This document shows, piece after piece, positions 12,873-19,126 of a stretch of DNA of 19,126 nt. Each line of letters begins with the position of its first letter. Positions within the stretch are counted from its first letter, which is position 1. Source of the DNA: Candidatus Woesearchaeota archaeon (GTDB taxonomy: Archaea > Nanobdellota > Nanobdellia > Woesearchaeales > GW2011-AR4); the NCBI GenBank assembly GCA_016185865.1, contig JACPMU010000060.1, positions 1 through 19,126 of the forward strand, given 5' to 3'. Made by a program: the position numbers and the translations under genes. The notes under the pieces are model-generated. The model saw only the letters and a list, made by a program, of their open reading frames with translations, had not been told where the DNA came from and searched no databases.

Positions 12873-14066
12873 ATGCTTGATTTCCAGACAATTGCCGCAA
12901 TTGTTTTTCTTGTTCTTTTGACATTTTTTGTTTTCCTGAAAAGGAAAAATCTTGACACAAAGCAGATAATCCCATATTTTCTGTATTTTTCAATGTACAA
13001 GACTAAATGGGGGCTGAAATTAATGGACTCTGCGGCCAAAAAATACAGGAAGCTGATGATGTACATTGGCTACATCGGGGTTTTAATTGGGTTTCTTGGA
13101 ATGCTCTTGATCAGCTACGGGCTTATCAGCAACATATATGTCCTGTTTACAAAGCCAGAGGCAATGCCGGGTGTTGGATTGGTGCTTCCGTTCAAGGCAA
13201 AAGGAATTTTTTATGTCCCGTTTTTTTACTGGATAATCTCAATATTTGTGATTGCTGTTGTGCATGAATTCTCGCATGGATTGATTGCAAGAACGCACAA
13301 TTTAAAAGTGAAGTCAAGCGGGTTTGCATTTCTTGGGCTGATAGTCCCGATTATTCCAGCTGCATTTGTCGAGCCTGACGAGAAGGAATTAAGAAAAAGG
13401 ACGCATAAGGAGCAATTAAGCGTTTTTGCAGCAGGCCCGTTCTCAAACATTGCAATTGCTTTTTTGTTTTTCGGGATTGCGTCATTTATTCTCGCTCCGA
13501 TGGCAAATGCAGTGATTGAGCCGAATGGGGTTAAGGTAAGTGACTATGTTGAGGGAAAGAACAAATTGAAATTTCCTGCTGAAAGCGCTGGAATAAAAAT
13601 CGGAGAAGTGATACAGCAGGTTGATGGAATTCCAACGCCATACGTCAATAATCTATCAGCAGCTTTGCAGAGCAAAAAGCCAAATGACGTCGTTGCAATA
13701 AAAACAGACAAGTCAATCTATGAGATAAGGCTGGCAAAAAATCCTGAAAATGAGAGCCTTGCATACATCGGGGCTTATCTCGAGCAGAGCACGAAAATTA
13801 ATGACAATATAAAAATAAGTTATGGTGAATTCCTGCCAAATGCGTTAATATGGACATATGGGCTGTTTGTGATCCTGGTTGTGCTGAATTTTGGCATTGG
13901 GCTGTTTAATCTTGTGCCAATCGGCCCATTAGATGGGGGTAGAATGCTGCAGCTTGTTCTTCATAGAATTTTTAACAAGGAAAAAGGCAACAAAATCTGG
14001 TATTACATCGGGATGTTTTTCCTTGTATTGATATTTTTTAATATTGCGGCAGGATTTGTGAGGTAA
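12873..14066 (+). CDS. Site-2 protease family membrane metalloprotease (M50)
   Basis: 397 residues. Hydrophobic helices at about 5-22, 63-85, 115-138, 186-210, 325-347 and 375-395. The zinc site is HEFSH (131-135) within helix three, with the third ligand D354 in NLVPIGPLDGGRM (346-358). A PDZ-like domain lies between the two catalytic halves (about 215-290; GIKIGEVIQQVDGIP). Family: intramembrane cleavage of single-pass substrates such as anti-sigma factors or transcription-factor precursors; the archaeal substrates are unknown. It is the last gene of the eIF5A-L40e unit, which has no clear functional link. All catalytic residues are present. Confidence 0.93.
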   Translation: MLDFQTIAAIVFLVLLTFFVFLKRKNLDTKQIIPYFLYFSMYKTKWGLKLMDSAAKKYRKLMMYIGYIGVLIGFLGMLLISYGLISNIYVLFTKPEAMPGVGLVLPFKAKGIFYVPFFYWIISIFVIAVVHEFSHGLIARTHNLKVKSSGFAFLGLIVPIIPAAFVEPDEKELRKRTHKEQLSVFAAGPFSNIAIAFLFFGIASFILAPMANAVIEPNGVKVSDYVEGKNKLKFPAESAGIKIGEVIQQVDGIPTPYVNNLSAALQSKKPNDVVAIKTDKSIYEIRLAKNPENESLAYIGAYLEQSTKINDNIKISYGEFLPNALIWTYGLFVILVVLNFGIGLFNLVPIGPLDGGRMLQLVLHRIFNKEKGNKIWYYIGMFFLVLIFFNIAAGFVR

Positions 14067-14077
14067 AAAAAGATAGT

Positions 14078-14587
14078 CTAAGTTGGTTTAACTTCTTGTA
14101 ATGGCAAGCCCGCGCCTCGTATCTGATTAGCAAGTTTTCCTGAAAGATCTTTAAATCTATATCCAGAAACAGTTGCAGTTCCCTGCGTCCTGCTTGCATA
14201 TTGATTCATAGCATCTAGAATTGCTGACAAGTTAACATCTCTGGAGGTAGGATAAACTACAATTTGTACTTTACCATCGCCTAGATCCTTTGATTCCTGA
14301 CGTCCGCCTATAGTTGAGATTAAAGCTTGCATAACTCTATCCATAGCTTCACCGCTTTTTCCTACCACTTCAACAGACCAACGAGAATATCCAAGCTCAG
14401 TAATTCTGGTATGATGTAAAGTATAAGATTCTCCACCCAAAACCAGCGTGGCATCAATATATCCAACACATTTTTCGAGACCAGAAGCTAAACCCTTAAA
14501 TGCATCATTCTTAAAAATACCGGGGGTTACATTAGCACCCGGAAGCATCTCATAAGTTTTTGGCTTGCTACCGAATCCAAATACCAT
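14078..14587 (-). CDS. Unrecognised 169-residue protein with atypical codon use
   Basis: I do not recognise this family. The protein is soluble and mixed alpha/beta: a glycine-rich start (MVFGFGSKPKTYE), a strand-rich middle (DATLVLGGESYTLHHTR, then WSVEVVGKSG), a helix (EAMDRVMQALISTIGG), a strand KVQIVVYPTSR, a second helix (LSAILDAMNQYASR), and a C-terminal helix. There is no signal peptide or membrane helix. A TATA box AAGTTTAAAT (14611-14620) lies about 28 bp before ATG 14587, so it is probably leaderless. Codons differ from the neighbours: many GGT, CAA and GCT, with CGT and CGG for Arg. It converges with the protease gene, 11 bp apart. Confidence 0.75.
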   Translation of the reverse strand: MVFGFGSKPKTYEMLPGANVTPGIFKNDAFKGLASGLEKCVGYIDATLVLGGESYTLHHTRITELGYSRWSVEVVGKSGEAMDRVMQALISTIGGRQESKDLGDGKVQIVVYPTSRDVNLSAILDAMNQYASRTQGTATVSGYRFKDLSGKLANQIRGAGLPLQEVKPT

Positions 14588-14659
14588 AAGTCAGGAAAAC
14601 ATACATTTCTATTTAAACTTTTCCTGCTTCACCACTCAAAAATCAATACACCAAAAGAA

Positions 14660-14983
14660 TCAGCTTTGCTTCCCCTTGCTCTCAATGTACTCCTTTACCC
14701 TGTCATTTCCTGTTGGCTTTGCATTAGGCCCAAGCGCATAATAAATCTTTTCAGCTTCCCCTCCCCATGAATAATCTCCTTTTTCCTTCTCAACTTTATT
14801 GACAACAAATTCTCCAAGGTCAACGCCTTTTTTCAGATGATAATAAATGCTCCTCAACGTGACCTTTGGGAATATTGCTGTGTACACTTTATAGATTTCA
14901 TACCCATAGGCTTTTTTTATGAAATGGAGTATTTCAACAACATTCTGCCTTATTTCTGATTTTACTGGGCGTCCTTTCTTCAT
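14660..14983 (-). CDS. Winged-helix DNA-binding protein
   Basis: 107 residues from ATG 14983 (KKGRPVKSEIRQNVVEIL). An ATG two codons earlier (14989) is possible, but the TATA box (15006-15014) is 27 bp before 14983, which favours the later one. The core VVEILHFIKKAYGYEIYKVY then VTLRSIYYHLKKGVDLGEF is a PadR-like winged helix with a recognition helix at about 46-58. The segment KEKGDYSWGGEAEKIYYALGPNA is a distinctive C-terminal wing/strand I associate with DPANN-type regulators. It diverges from the AbrB-like gene, and the space between holds two palindromes that are candidate operators. Confidence 0.82.
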   Translation of the reverse strand: MKKGRPVKSEIRQNVVEILHFIKKAYGYEIYKVYTAIFPKVTLRSIYYHLKKGVDLGEFVVNKVEKEKGDYSWGGEAEKIYYALGPNAKPTGNDRVKEYIESKGKQS

Positions 14984-15005
14984 ACACATGGATATTATTT
15001 AACTT

Positions 15006-15035
15006 ATTTATATACTTTTTGTTTCTATATAGAAA
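15006..15035 (-). promoter_or_regulatory. Winged-helix gene promoter with palindrome 1
   Basis: Minus-strand TATATAAAT (15006-15014) is the likely TATA box, 27 bp before ATG 14983. Just upstream is the perfect 14-bp palindrome TTTCTATATAGAAA (15022-15035), where the BRE and TFB would sit. A protein bound there could block or recruit initiation factors. Confidence 0.55.
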
Positions 15036-15088
15036 ATAATTACCTAAATTTTAAAAGTTACTTCTAAATAGTGGTAAAAAACGAAAGA

Positions 15089-15122
15089 TTTATATACAAG
15101 TTCTGTAATTACTATATAGTAA
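15089..15122 (+). promoter_or_regulatory. AbrB-like gene promoter with palindrome 2
   Basis: TTTATATAC (15089-15097) is a TATA box with a predicted start near 15119. The perfect 14-bp palindrome TTACTATATAGTAA (15109-15122) covers that start. Alternatively the palindrome's own TATA core, 26 bp before ATG 15143, could drive a leaderless message. Both palindromes share CTATATAG. Confidence 0.5.
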
Positions 15123-15142
15123 ATACATATTTTATACATAAA

Positions 15143-15310
15143 ATGGAATTGAACGAATTTGTCATAACGAAGAAAGTCGCAAAGCACGGCACCCAGGCAA
15201 TAATTGTGATACCAAGAGTTCTGGAAGGCGAGCTGAAGCCGCACACTTTAGTGAAGCTTACAATTGAAGTTCTGAAAAGACCAGAGGAAGAGATATGGCA
15301 AAAGGGCTAG
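15143..15310 (+). CDS. AbrB/MazE-like swapped-hairpin protein
   Basis: 55 residues from ATG 15143 (MELNEFVITKKVAKHGTQA). The longer open frame from 15071 encodes an AT-rich stretch covering the promoter and was not used. The pattern VAKHGTQAIIVIPRVLEGELKPHTLVKLTIEVLK matches the AbrB/SpoVT swapped-hairpin fold that dimerises and binds DNA. No toxin of the MazF/VapC kind follows; instead a membrane protein gene overlaps its end by 16 bases, so the two are translated from one message. It may regulate its own promoter through the palindrome at 15109-15122. Confidence 0.72.
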   Translation: MELNEFVITKKVAKHGTQAIIVIPRVLEGELKPHTLVKLTIEVLKRPEEEIWQKG

Positions 15311-15837
15311 AAAGCATAGTAAACAAAGAGCATCATGAAGTGAAGAAAACAAAAAGGCATTTTGACATAGCCCATGTGCTGGGAACCATAGGAAGCTATG
15401 TTGGCTCAGCTGCATTTGCTTACCTTGGCAACAGAATTACCCATATGCCGTATTTGTCTGCCGCACTTGGCTCGTCTTTGGGAGATTATGTTGGATACGA
15501 TGCCGGGTTTACTCCATACTGGTACTGGAAGAACAGGGACAGGTATAAAGGATTGAAAGGAAAAACTAAATTTTTGAAGGATTTTGTATCATTCAACGCA
15601 AGAGCAATTCCTCTTGACCTTGCAGCTTATGCCGTTGGTGTTCCCTTGGCTATTGGAGCAACTTTCCTCACAGGAAATCCTGTATTGGGAACAGTTCTTG
15701 CAGGCATAGCAACTGACATAGGCTACTGGCTTGGACTAAGGAAATTAAACAAGAGAAAGATTCAGGAGGTTGCAGCTGAAAAAGCCTACAAGCCTTCTTA
15801 TAATGCGAATAAGCCGTATGCCACTTCATATGCTTGA
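15295..15837 (+). CDS. Multi-pass membrane protein, unknown function
   Basis: 180 residues. ATG 15295 overlaps the AbrB-like gene by 16 bases. After a polar start (about 1-22) come glycine/alanine-rich hydrophobic segments at about 25-47, 52-68, 101-123 and 127-146, then a basic tail rich in Tyr/Asn/Lys (KPSYNANKPYATSYA). The middle loop FTPYWYWKNRDRYKGLKGKT is aromatic and basic. No catalytic motif or known transporter signature is visible. The short, small-residue-rich helices resemble small exporters or anchors but give no function. Linked by overlap to the AbrB-like regulator. Confidence 0.7.
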   Translation: MAKGLESIVNKEHHEVKKTKRHFDIAHVLGTIGSYVGSAAFAYLGNRITHMPYLSAALGSSLGDYVGYDAGFTPYWYWKNRDRYKGLKGKTKFLKDFVSFNARAIPLDLAAYAVGVPLAIGATFLTGNPVLGTVLAGIATDIGYWLGLRKLNKRKIQEVAAEKAYKPSYNANKPYATSYA

Positions 15838-15850
15838 TTCAAAAAGTTAC

Positions 15851-15860
15851 ATTTAAATAT
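15851..15860 (+). promoter_or_regulatory. TATA box for the Cys-rich membrane protein gene
   Basis: ATTTAAATAT is centred about 30 bp before ATG 15885, the leaderless spacing. It supports that ATG over the GTG at 15870. Confidence 0.5.
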
Positions 15861-15884
15861 AGGTAGGCTGTGTATGTCAATTTC

Positions 15885-16493
15885 ATGATTGACTTAAGAA
15901 GGGTTGCGATAATTTTTGTCATTGCTGTTCTTTACGCTATTTTTGTGAATGCCTTCATAGGAGCTTTCTACATTGCTCCAAAATATGATGATTACTGCAA
16001 GAGCAGGTTTTATCCTGAAAAGCCTTATCCCGCGGCAGTTGAAAGAAAAGACTGCCCGGGCTATAAAGAGCCGACGCAAGCAGAGCTTGATGCATGCGCC
16101 GAACAGATAGGATATCCTGACTACAGGTATGATGCATATGGCTGCCCTGTTGAATACAAAGGCTGCAATTTCTGCCAAAGGGATTATGACAGCGCAAACG
16201 AAAAATACAATTTCATGTATTTCATATTTTCATCAATACTTGCTGTTATCGGCATTGGAATAGGCTTGCTGCTGCCTTCAAACAAAAGCCTCAACGAATG
16301 GGTTGCAACAGGATTCATGTTAGGGGGATTAGTTACATTATTTTTTGGAACATTCAGGTATTATGAATATCTTGGAAGATATGTAAAGCCTGCTGTTATT
16401 CTTGCAGAGTTGGTGATTGTGATTTATCTTTCTTACAAAAAGCTTCATGATAAAAAGAAAGGTTCAAAAAATACAGGCAAAAAGAAGAGATAA
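15885..16493 (+). CDS. Membrane protein with an extracytoplasmic Cys-rich loop
   Basis: 202 residues from ATG 15885. The first helix is about 8-29. Then follows a roughly 80-residue loop with six cysteines (in DYCKS, KDCPG, DACAE, YGCPV and GCNFCQ) and many Tyr/Pro. Three further helices come after it (about 111-131, 139-156, 167-183), and the tail is strongly basic (KKKGSKNTGKKKR). The even number of Cys in an exported loop suggests disulfides. I do not recognise the family, though similar proteins seem common in Woesearchaeota-like genomes. It has its own promoter and is convergent with the endonuclease gene. The double-thioredoxin protein at 1086-2261 is the only disulfide-type enzyme in the window. 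Confidence 0.72.
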   Translation: MIDLRRVAIIFVIAVLYAIFVNAFIGAFYIAPKYDDYCKSRFYPEKPYPAAVERKDCPGYKEPTQAELDACAEQIGYPDYRYDAYGCPVEYKGCNFCQRDYDSANEKYNFMYFIFSSILAVIGIGIGLLLPSNKSLNEWVATGFMLGGLVTLFFGTFRYYEYLGRYVKPAVILAELVIVIYLSYKKLHDKKKGSKNTGKKKR

Positions 16494-16598
16494 ATCAATT
16501 CTTTGATTAACAGCGTTAAATGGTATATTTCTAAAACTTTCAATATAGCAAAGAATTAAAAATAAGCTAATTTTATTTATTTTCACTATAGAAAATAA
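16494..16598. other. Convergent spacer with a 9-bp inverted repeat
   Basis: This 105-bp AT-rich gap lies between convergent genes. AATTCTTTG (16497-16505) and CAAAGAATT (16549-16557) form a 9-bp inverted repeat with a 43-base loop. TTTCACTATAGAAA near its right end (16581-16594) resembles palindrome 1 of the winged-helix promoter. No gene is seen. Confidence 0.4.
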
Positions 16599-17603
16599 TT
16601 AACAATACTGATTAACCTTCAAAACTTTATTAACTCCTTGCTCTAGAATTTGCTGTCTTTCTTTATGGACTCCAAATCCTATTTCTTTAGCGAATTTATG
16701 AAGCTGTTTAGCACCAATATACAAGCTCCACATATTATGCCTGTTGCTTCTTAAAGTTGGTTTACATTCAAAACCAAGCATTGCTAAAAGTCTATGCAGA
16801 TATTTTATCTCTTTTTCATTTCTCATTTCAATCCTTACATATCTGCTTTTGTTAAAGTAAGCTGTGCCTTCACCAATCATCATGCCTCTGATGTAAGCGG
16901 CAGCTAGTTTTGGATCTTTGGAGCAAAGTTCTTTGATTGTAGATTCTATTGATAACAATAAATCAATCAAGACCGCTCTCTCGCATAGTATATTATATTT
17001 TAGAATTTTATTGTAGTGTCCATTAACAAACCTTAAGTTATTGTGATTGATTTGGGTTTCGGCATAGCTATAATCTAGATTCTTATATTCTAATGGGATA
17101 TGAGTTAAAATATATGAAGGAAGTTCATCAAAATACTTATTAAACCAGCTAATCATATGATTTATGACGTTGACATTGGCGTTTGTAAAGCGAAATTGTC
17201 TTGGCCTAGTTTTTCCAGAAAATCCTGTATCTCCTTCAGCCAAATATAATGCATAACCTTCAACAAAAAACTCATCAATCTCCAATTCATTAGGAAGTTT
17301 AACTTCACAATTATTATGAGAACCCCAATGATAAAAACCAAGAATGTTTGAATATAATTCTTCTTGAGAAATATTAAGAGTTTCGATCATTTTTAAAATT
17401 CTGTAAAATGGGTGATAAACATTACTTTTAAATTCAAAATTTAATGTATGAACATTTATTCTTAAGTATTTTTCATTATATTTTCTTATACTTTTATAGT
17501 ATTCTTTAATCTTATTTTTAATTTTATAAAATAGAGAATCTGTTATTTTAATATGAATTCTCTTAAAATCTTTTAAATAATCAAATGTGTTTATTTTATT
17601 CAT
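16599..17603 (-). CDS. Free-standing LAGLIDADG homing endonuclease
   Basis: 334 residues. Two LAGLIDADG helices are visible: FFVEGYALYLAEGD (112-125) and LAAAYIRGMMIGEG (233-246), each ending with an acidic catalytic residue, about 120 residues apart as in monomeric two-domain enzymes. The second domain continues with the usual RIEMRNEKEIKYLHRLLAMLGFEC. Residues 1-100 are a basic, AT-coded extension of unknown role. No splicing blocks (N-terminal Cys, C-terminal HN) are present, so it is not an intein. It is much more AT-rich than its neighbours, which suggests recent arrival. A strong GGAGG ribosome site (17613-17617) precedes ATG 17603 but lies in a hairpin. Cleavage target unknown. Confidence 0.85.
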   Translation of the reverse strand: MNKINTFDYLKDFKRIHIKITDSLFYKIKNKIKEYYKSIRKYNEKYLRINVHTLNFEFKSNVYHPFYRILKMIETLNISQEELYSNILGFYHWGSHNNCEVKLPNELEIDEFFVEGYALYLAEGDTGFSGKTRPRQFRFTNANVNVINHMISWFNKYFDELPSYILTHIPLEYKNLDYSYAETQINHNNLRFVNGHYNKILKYNILCERAVLIDLLLSIESTIKELCSKDPKLAAAYIRGMMIGEGTAYFNKSRYVRIEMRNEKEIKYLHRLLAMLGFECKPTLRSNRHNMWSLYIGAKQLHKFAKEIGFGVHKERQQILEQGVNKVLKVNQYC

Positions 17604-17745
17604 TTTTAATAACCTCCAAAGTTTTTGTTTTTATAAGACTTTGGAGTCAAGGGAAAAAGGGAACATTAAGCGAAACTGCGTAAAAGGATTTTGCTGAAAG
17701 CAAAAGACTTAATTTGGCAGTTTTGCGTGTTCTCTTTTCCGATTC
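17604..17745. ncRNA. Strongly folded element between ppsA and the endonuclease gene
   Basis: Hairpin I: 17614-17622 with 17638-17646 (9 bp). Helix II: 17652-17665 with 17728-17740 (about 13 bp, one bulge). Nested in it, helix III: 17670-17679 with 17717-17726 (10 bp). Innermost: 17689-17695 with 17699-17705 (7 bp, 3-nt loop). Plus-strand reading turns two mismatches into G-U pairs and gives tandem G-A pairs (17687-17688/17706-17707). Minus-strand reading has a TATA box (17759-17772) whose predicted start falls at the base of helix II, and hairpin I hides the endonuclease ribosome site. Strand and function are undecided. It is not a tRNA, SRP RNA or RNase P RNA that I can recognise. Confidence 0.5.
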
Positions 17746-17758
17746 TAGAAGGGAGTTA

Positions 17759-17772
17759 CTTTATATATTTTA
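17759..17772 (-). promoter_or_regulatory. TATA-like box upstream of the folded element
   Basis: Minus-strand TAAAATATATAAAG lies just after the ppsA stop. Its predicted start (about 17739) coincides with the outer end of helix II at 17740. It would allow the folded element and the endonuclease gene to be transcribed without reading through from ppsA. Confidence 0.45.
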
Positions 17773-17790
17773 GGCAAAGATGTCCAGTGG

Positions 17791-19126
17791 TCAGTGCTTA
17801 TGTTTTCTTTTTAGTTTTTGTTCAGCTTTAAGTATAGTAAGTGTAGTTTTTATAACAGTATCTGGGTTTAAGGATATGCTATCAATACCGCACATCACCA
17901 AAAATTCAGCGAATTCGGGCCACTGACTAGGTGCTTGCCCGCAGATTCCAATCTTAATCTTGTTTCTCTTAGCTTTATGTATAACCTCCCAAATCAGCCT
18001 TTTGACAGCAGAATTTCTTTCATCGTAAAGCCTTGATACAAGCTCAGAGTCTCTGTCCAATCCAAGAGTTAACTGCGTTAAGTCGTTGCTTCCTATGCTA
18101 AACCCATCAAAAATCTTTGCAAAGTCATCAGCCAAGACAACATTGCTTGGAATCTCGCACATCACATAAAGCTCCAGGCCATTCTTACCTTGTATTAATC
18201 CATATTTTTTCATTTCAGCAATAACAAGCTTTGCCTCATCAACAGTCCTGCAGAAAGGAATCATCAGCTTTATGTTGTGCAGGCCCATTTCATCTCTTGC
18301 CTTTTTCATTGCCAAGCACTCCAATCCAAAGGCTTCCCTGTAGTTTCCGGCATAATACCTTGAAGCACCTCTCCAGCCAAGCATCGGGTTTTCCTCTTTT
18401 GGCTCACACTCATTGCCTCCGATTAAATTAGCGTATTCATTGCTCTTGAAATCAGACATTCTCACAATGACATCTTTTGGGTAGAAAGCAGCCCCTATCA
18501 TTGCAACTCCCTGCGCAAGCTTCTCAACAAAAAAATCAACCTTGTTTTTATAAGCTCTTGTTAACTCATCAATTATTTTTTTTGTTTTTTTGTCTTTAAG
18601 CCTGTCGTAATGCAGCAATGCCAAAGGATGAGCTTTAATGTAAGAGCTGATGATAAACTCTTCCCTTGCCAATCCCACCCCATCATTTGGTATGAAAGAA
18701 AACTCAAAAGCCTGGTCTGGGTTGCCGACATTCATCATAATCTGTGTTTTTGGTTTTTTCAGCTTTTTTAAGTCAATTTTGCGCACTTCAAACTTAAGCT
18801 TGTTTTTGTAGACCTTGCCAACCTCGCCTTCTGCGCAACTTACAGTAACATCAAGCCCTGTTTTCACTATTTCTGTTCCTTTTTCTGTGCCTACAATGGC
18901 TGGGATTCCGAGTTCTCTGGCAACAATTGCTGCATGCGCTGTTCTGCCTCCTTTGTTTGTCACAATTGCCGAGGCAATTTTCATTATTGGCTCCCAGTCA
19001 GGATCCGTCTTTTCCGTTATTAGAACTTCGCCATTTCTGAATTTTTTGATGTCTTTCACATCTCTTATTACATTGGATTTGCCGGCTCCTATCTTCATCC
19101 CGACGCTTAATCCAGTTATGATTACA
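17791..19126 (-). CDS. ppsA: Phosphoenolpyruvate synthase, C-terminal part (5' end outside window)
   Basis: The frame is open to the window edge, so the gene starts upstream; about 444 residues are present. The phosphohistidine domain shows GGRTAHAAIVARELGIPAIVG, the His being the phospho-carrier. The C-terminal TIM barrel follows, with VGLAREEF, PMLGWRGASRY, the signature SIGSNDLTQLTLGLDRDSE and the catalytic Cys in IGICGQAPSQWPEF. These separate PEP synthase from pyruvate phosphate dikinase and enzyme I. It makes PEP from pyruvate and ATP (gluconeogenic) or runs in reverse. The missing N-terminal part would be the ATP-grasp domain. It ends KRKHKH with TGA at 17791. Confidence 0.95.
   Translation of the reverse strand, partial: VIITGLSVGMKIGAGKSNVIRDVKDIKKFRNGEVLITEKTDPDWEPIMKIASAIVTNKGGRTAHAAIVARELGIPAIVGTEKGTEIVKTGLDVTVSCAEGEVGKVYKNKLKFEVRKIDLKKLKKPKTQIMMNVGNPDQAFEFSFIPNDGVGLAREEFIISSYIKAHPLALLHYDRLKDKKTKKIIDELTRAYKNKVDFFVEKLAQGVAMIGAAFYPKDVIVRMSDFKSNEYANLIGGNECEPKEENPMLGWRGASRYYAGNYREAFGLECLAMKKARDEMGLHNIKLMIPFCRTVDEAKLVIAEMKKYGLIQGKNGLELYVMCEIPSNVVLADDFAKIFDGFSIGSNDLTQLTLGLDRDSELVSRLYDERNSAVKRLIWEVIHKAKRNKIKIGICGQAPSQWPEFAEFLVMCGIDSISLNPDTVIKTTLTILKAEQKLKRKHKH

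Noticed and set aside
12656..13066. Open frames opposite eIF5A, L40e and the protease start
   Set aside because: They overlap three well-supported plus-strand genes and translate to low-complexity sequence without family features.
15071..15142. N-terminal extension of the AbrB-like protein from ATG 15071
   Set aside because: It would place the TATA box and palindrome inside the coding region and adds residues unlike the family; ATG 15143 is a better start.
16497..16557. 9-bp inverted repeat as ends of an insertion sequence
   Set aside because: No transposase lies between the arms (43 bases only) and no target-site duplication is visible; it may be an AT-rich coincidence or weak terminator.
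17604..17745. The folded element as SRP RNA, RNase P RNA or a tRNA
   Set aside because: None of the conserved cores of these RNAs could be found on either strand, and the element is too short for the first two.
1..19126. CRISPR arrays, defence islands, rRNA genes, prophage structural genes
   Set aside because: No regularly spaced repeats, Cas or defence domains, rRNA segments or phage structural proteins were seen on either strand.

Overview
The window is archaeal, and several features suggest a DPANN-type lineage (Woesearchaeota/Pacearchaeota-like). It carries archaeal DnaG primase, aRF1, an archaeal histone, eIF5A, L37Ae, L40e, RpoP, prefoldin beta, UPF0147 and a COG1325 RNA-binding protein. 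Many genes have a TATA box about 27 bp before the ATG (leaderless pattern); others have GGTGG/GGAGG ribosome sites. Arginine codons are mostly AGG/AGA. The lineage is an inference from gene content and protein style, not from a marker search.

Layout. 1-1048: 3' part of dnaG (+). 1086-2261 (-): a membrane-anchored double-thioredoxin protein. 2381-5011 (+): HerA-like ATPase whose P-loop is split by a 438-residue intein with a LAGLIDADG endonuclease. 5015-6788 (-): tryptophanyl-tRNA synthetase, a small membrane protein and an MgtC/SapB protein. 6824-10068 (-): a long collinear information-processing unit, in transcription order tRNA-Pro(UGG), L37Ae, RpoP, prefoldin beta, UPF0147, COG1325, ribulose-phosphate 3-epimerase, DMT transporter. 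10189-11963 (+): aRF1 and a SprT-like metalloprotease. 12035-14066 (+): histone, eIF5A, L40e and a site-2 protease. 14078-14587 (-): an unrecognised gene with unusual codon use. 14660-16493: a divergent winged-helix gene and an AbrB-like gene with two membrane proteins. 16599-17603 (-): an AT-rich free-standing LAGLIDADG endonuclease beside a strongly folded element. 17791-19126 (-): C-terminal part of PEP synthase.

The main unusual points are RNA-level and mobile. The tRNA-Pro gene has a 20-nt intron in its T-loop (59/60) with a near-complete bulge-helix-bulge. The L37Ae-rpoP spacer holds four arms that can pair in two exclusive ways, one hiding the rpoP start. A nested hairpin element of about 130 nt lies between ppsA and the LAGLIDADG gene and covers that gene's ribosome site. 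Two 14-bp palindromes with a common core sit in the winged-helix/AbrB divergent promoter. Two short sequence duplications appear to have built or doubled promoters (histone gene; downstream of trpS).

Most of the window is core translation, transcription and replication machinery. The accessory material is concentrated in the intein, 14078-14587, and 14660-17790.
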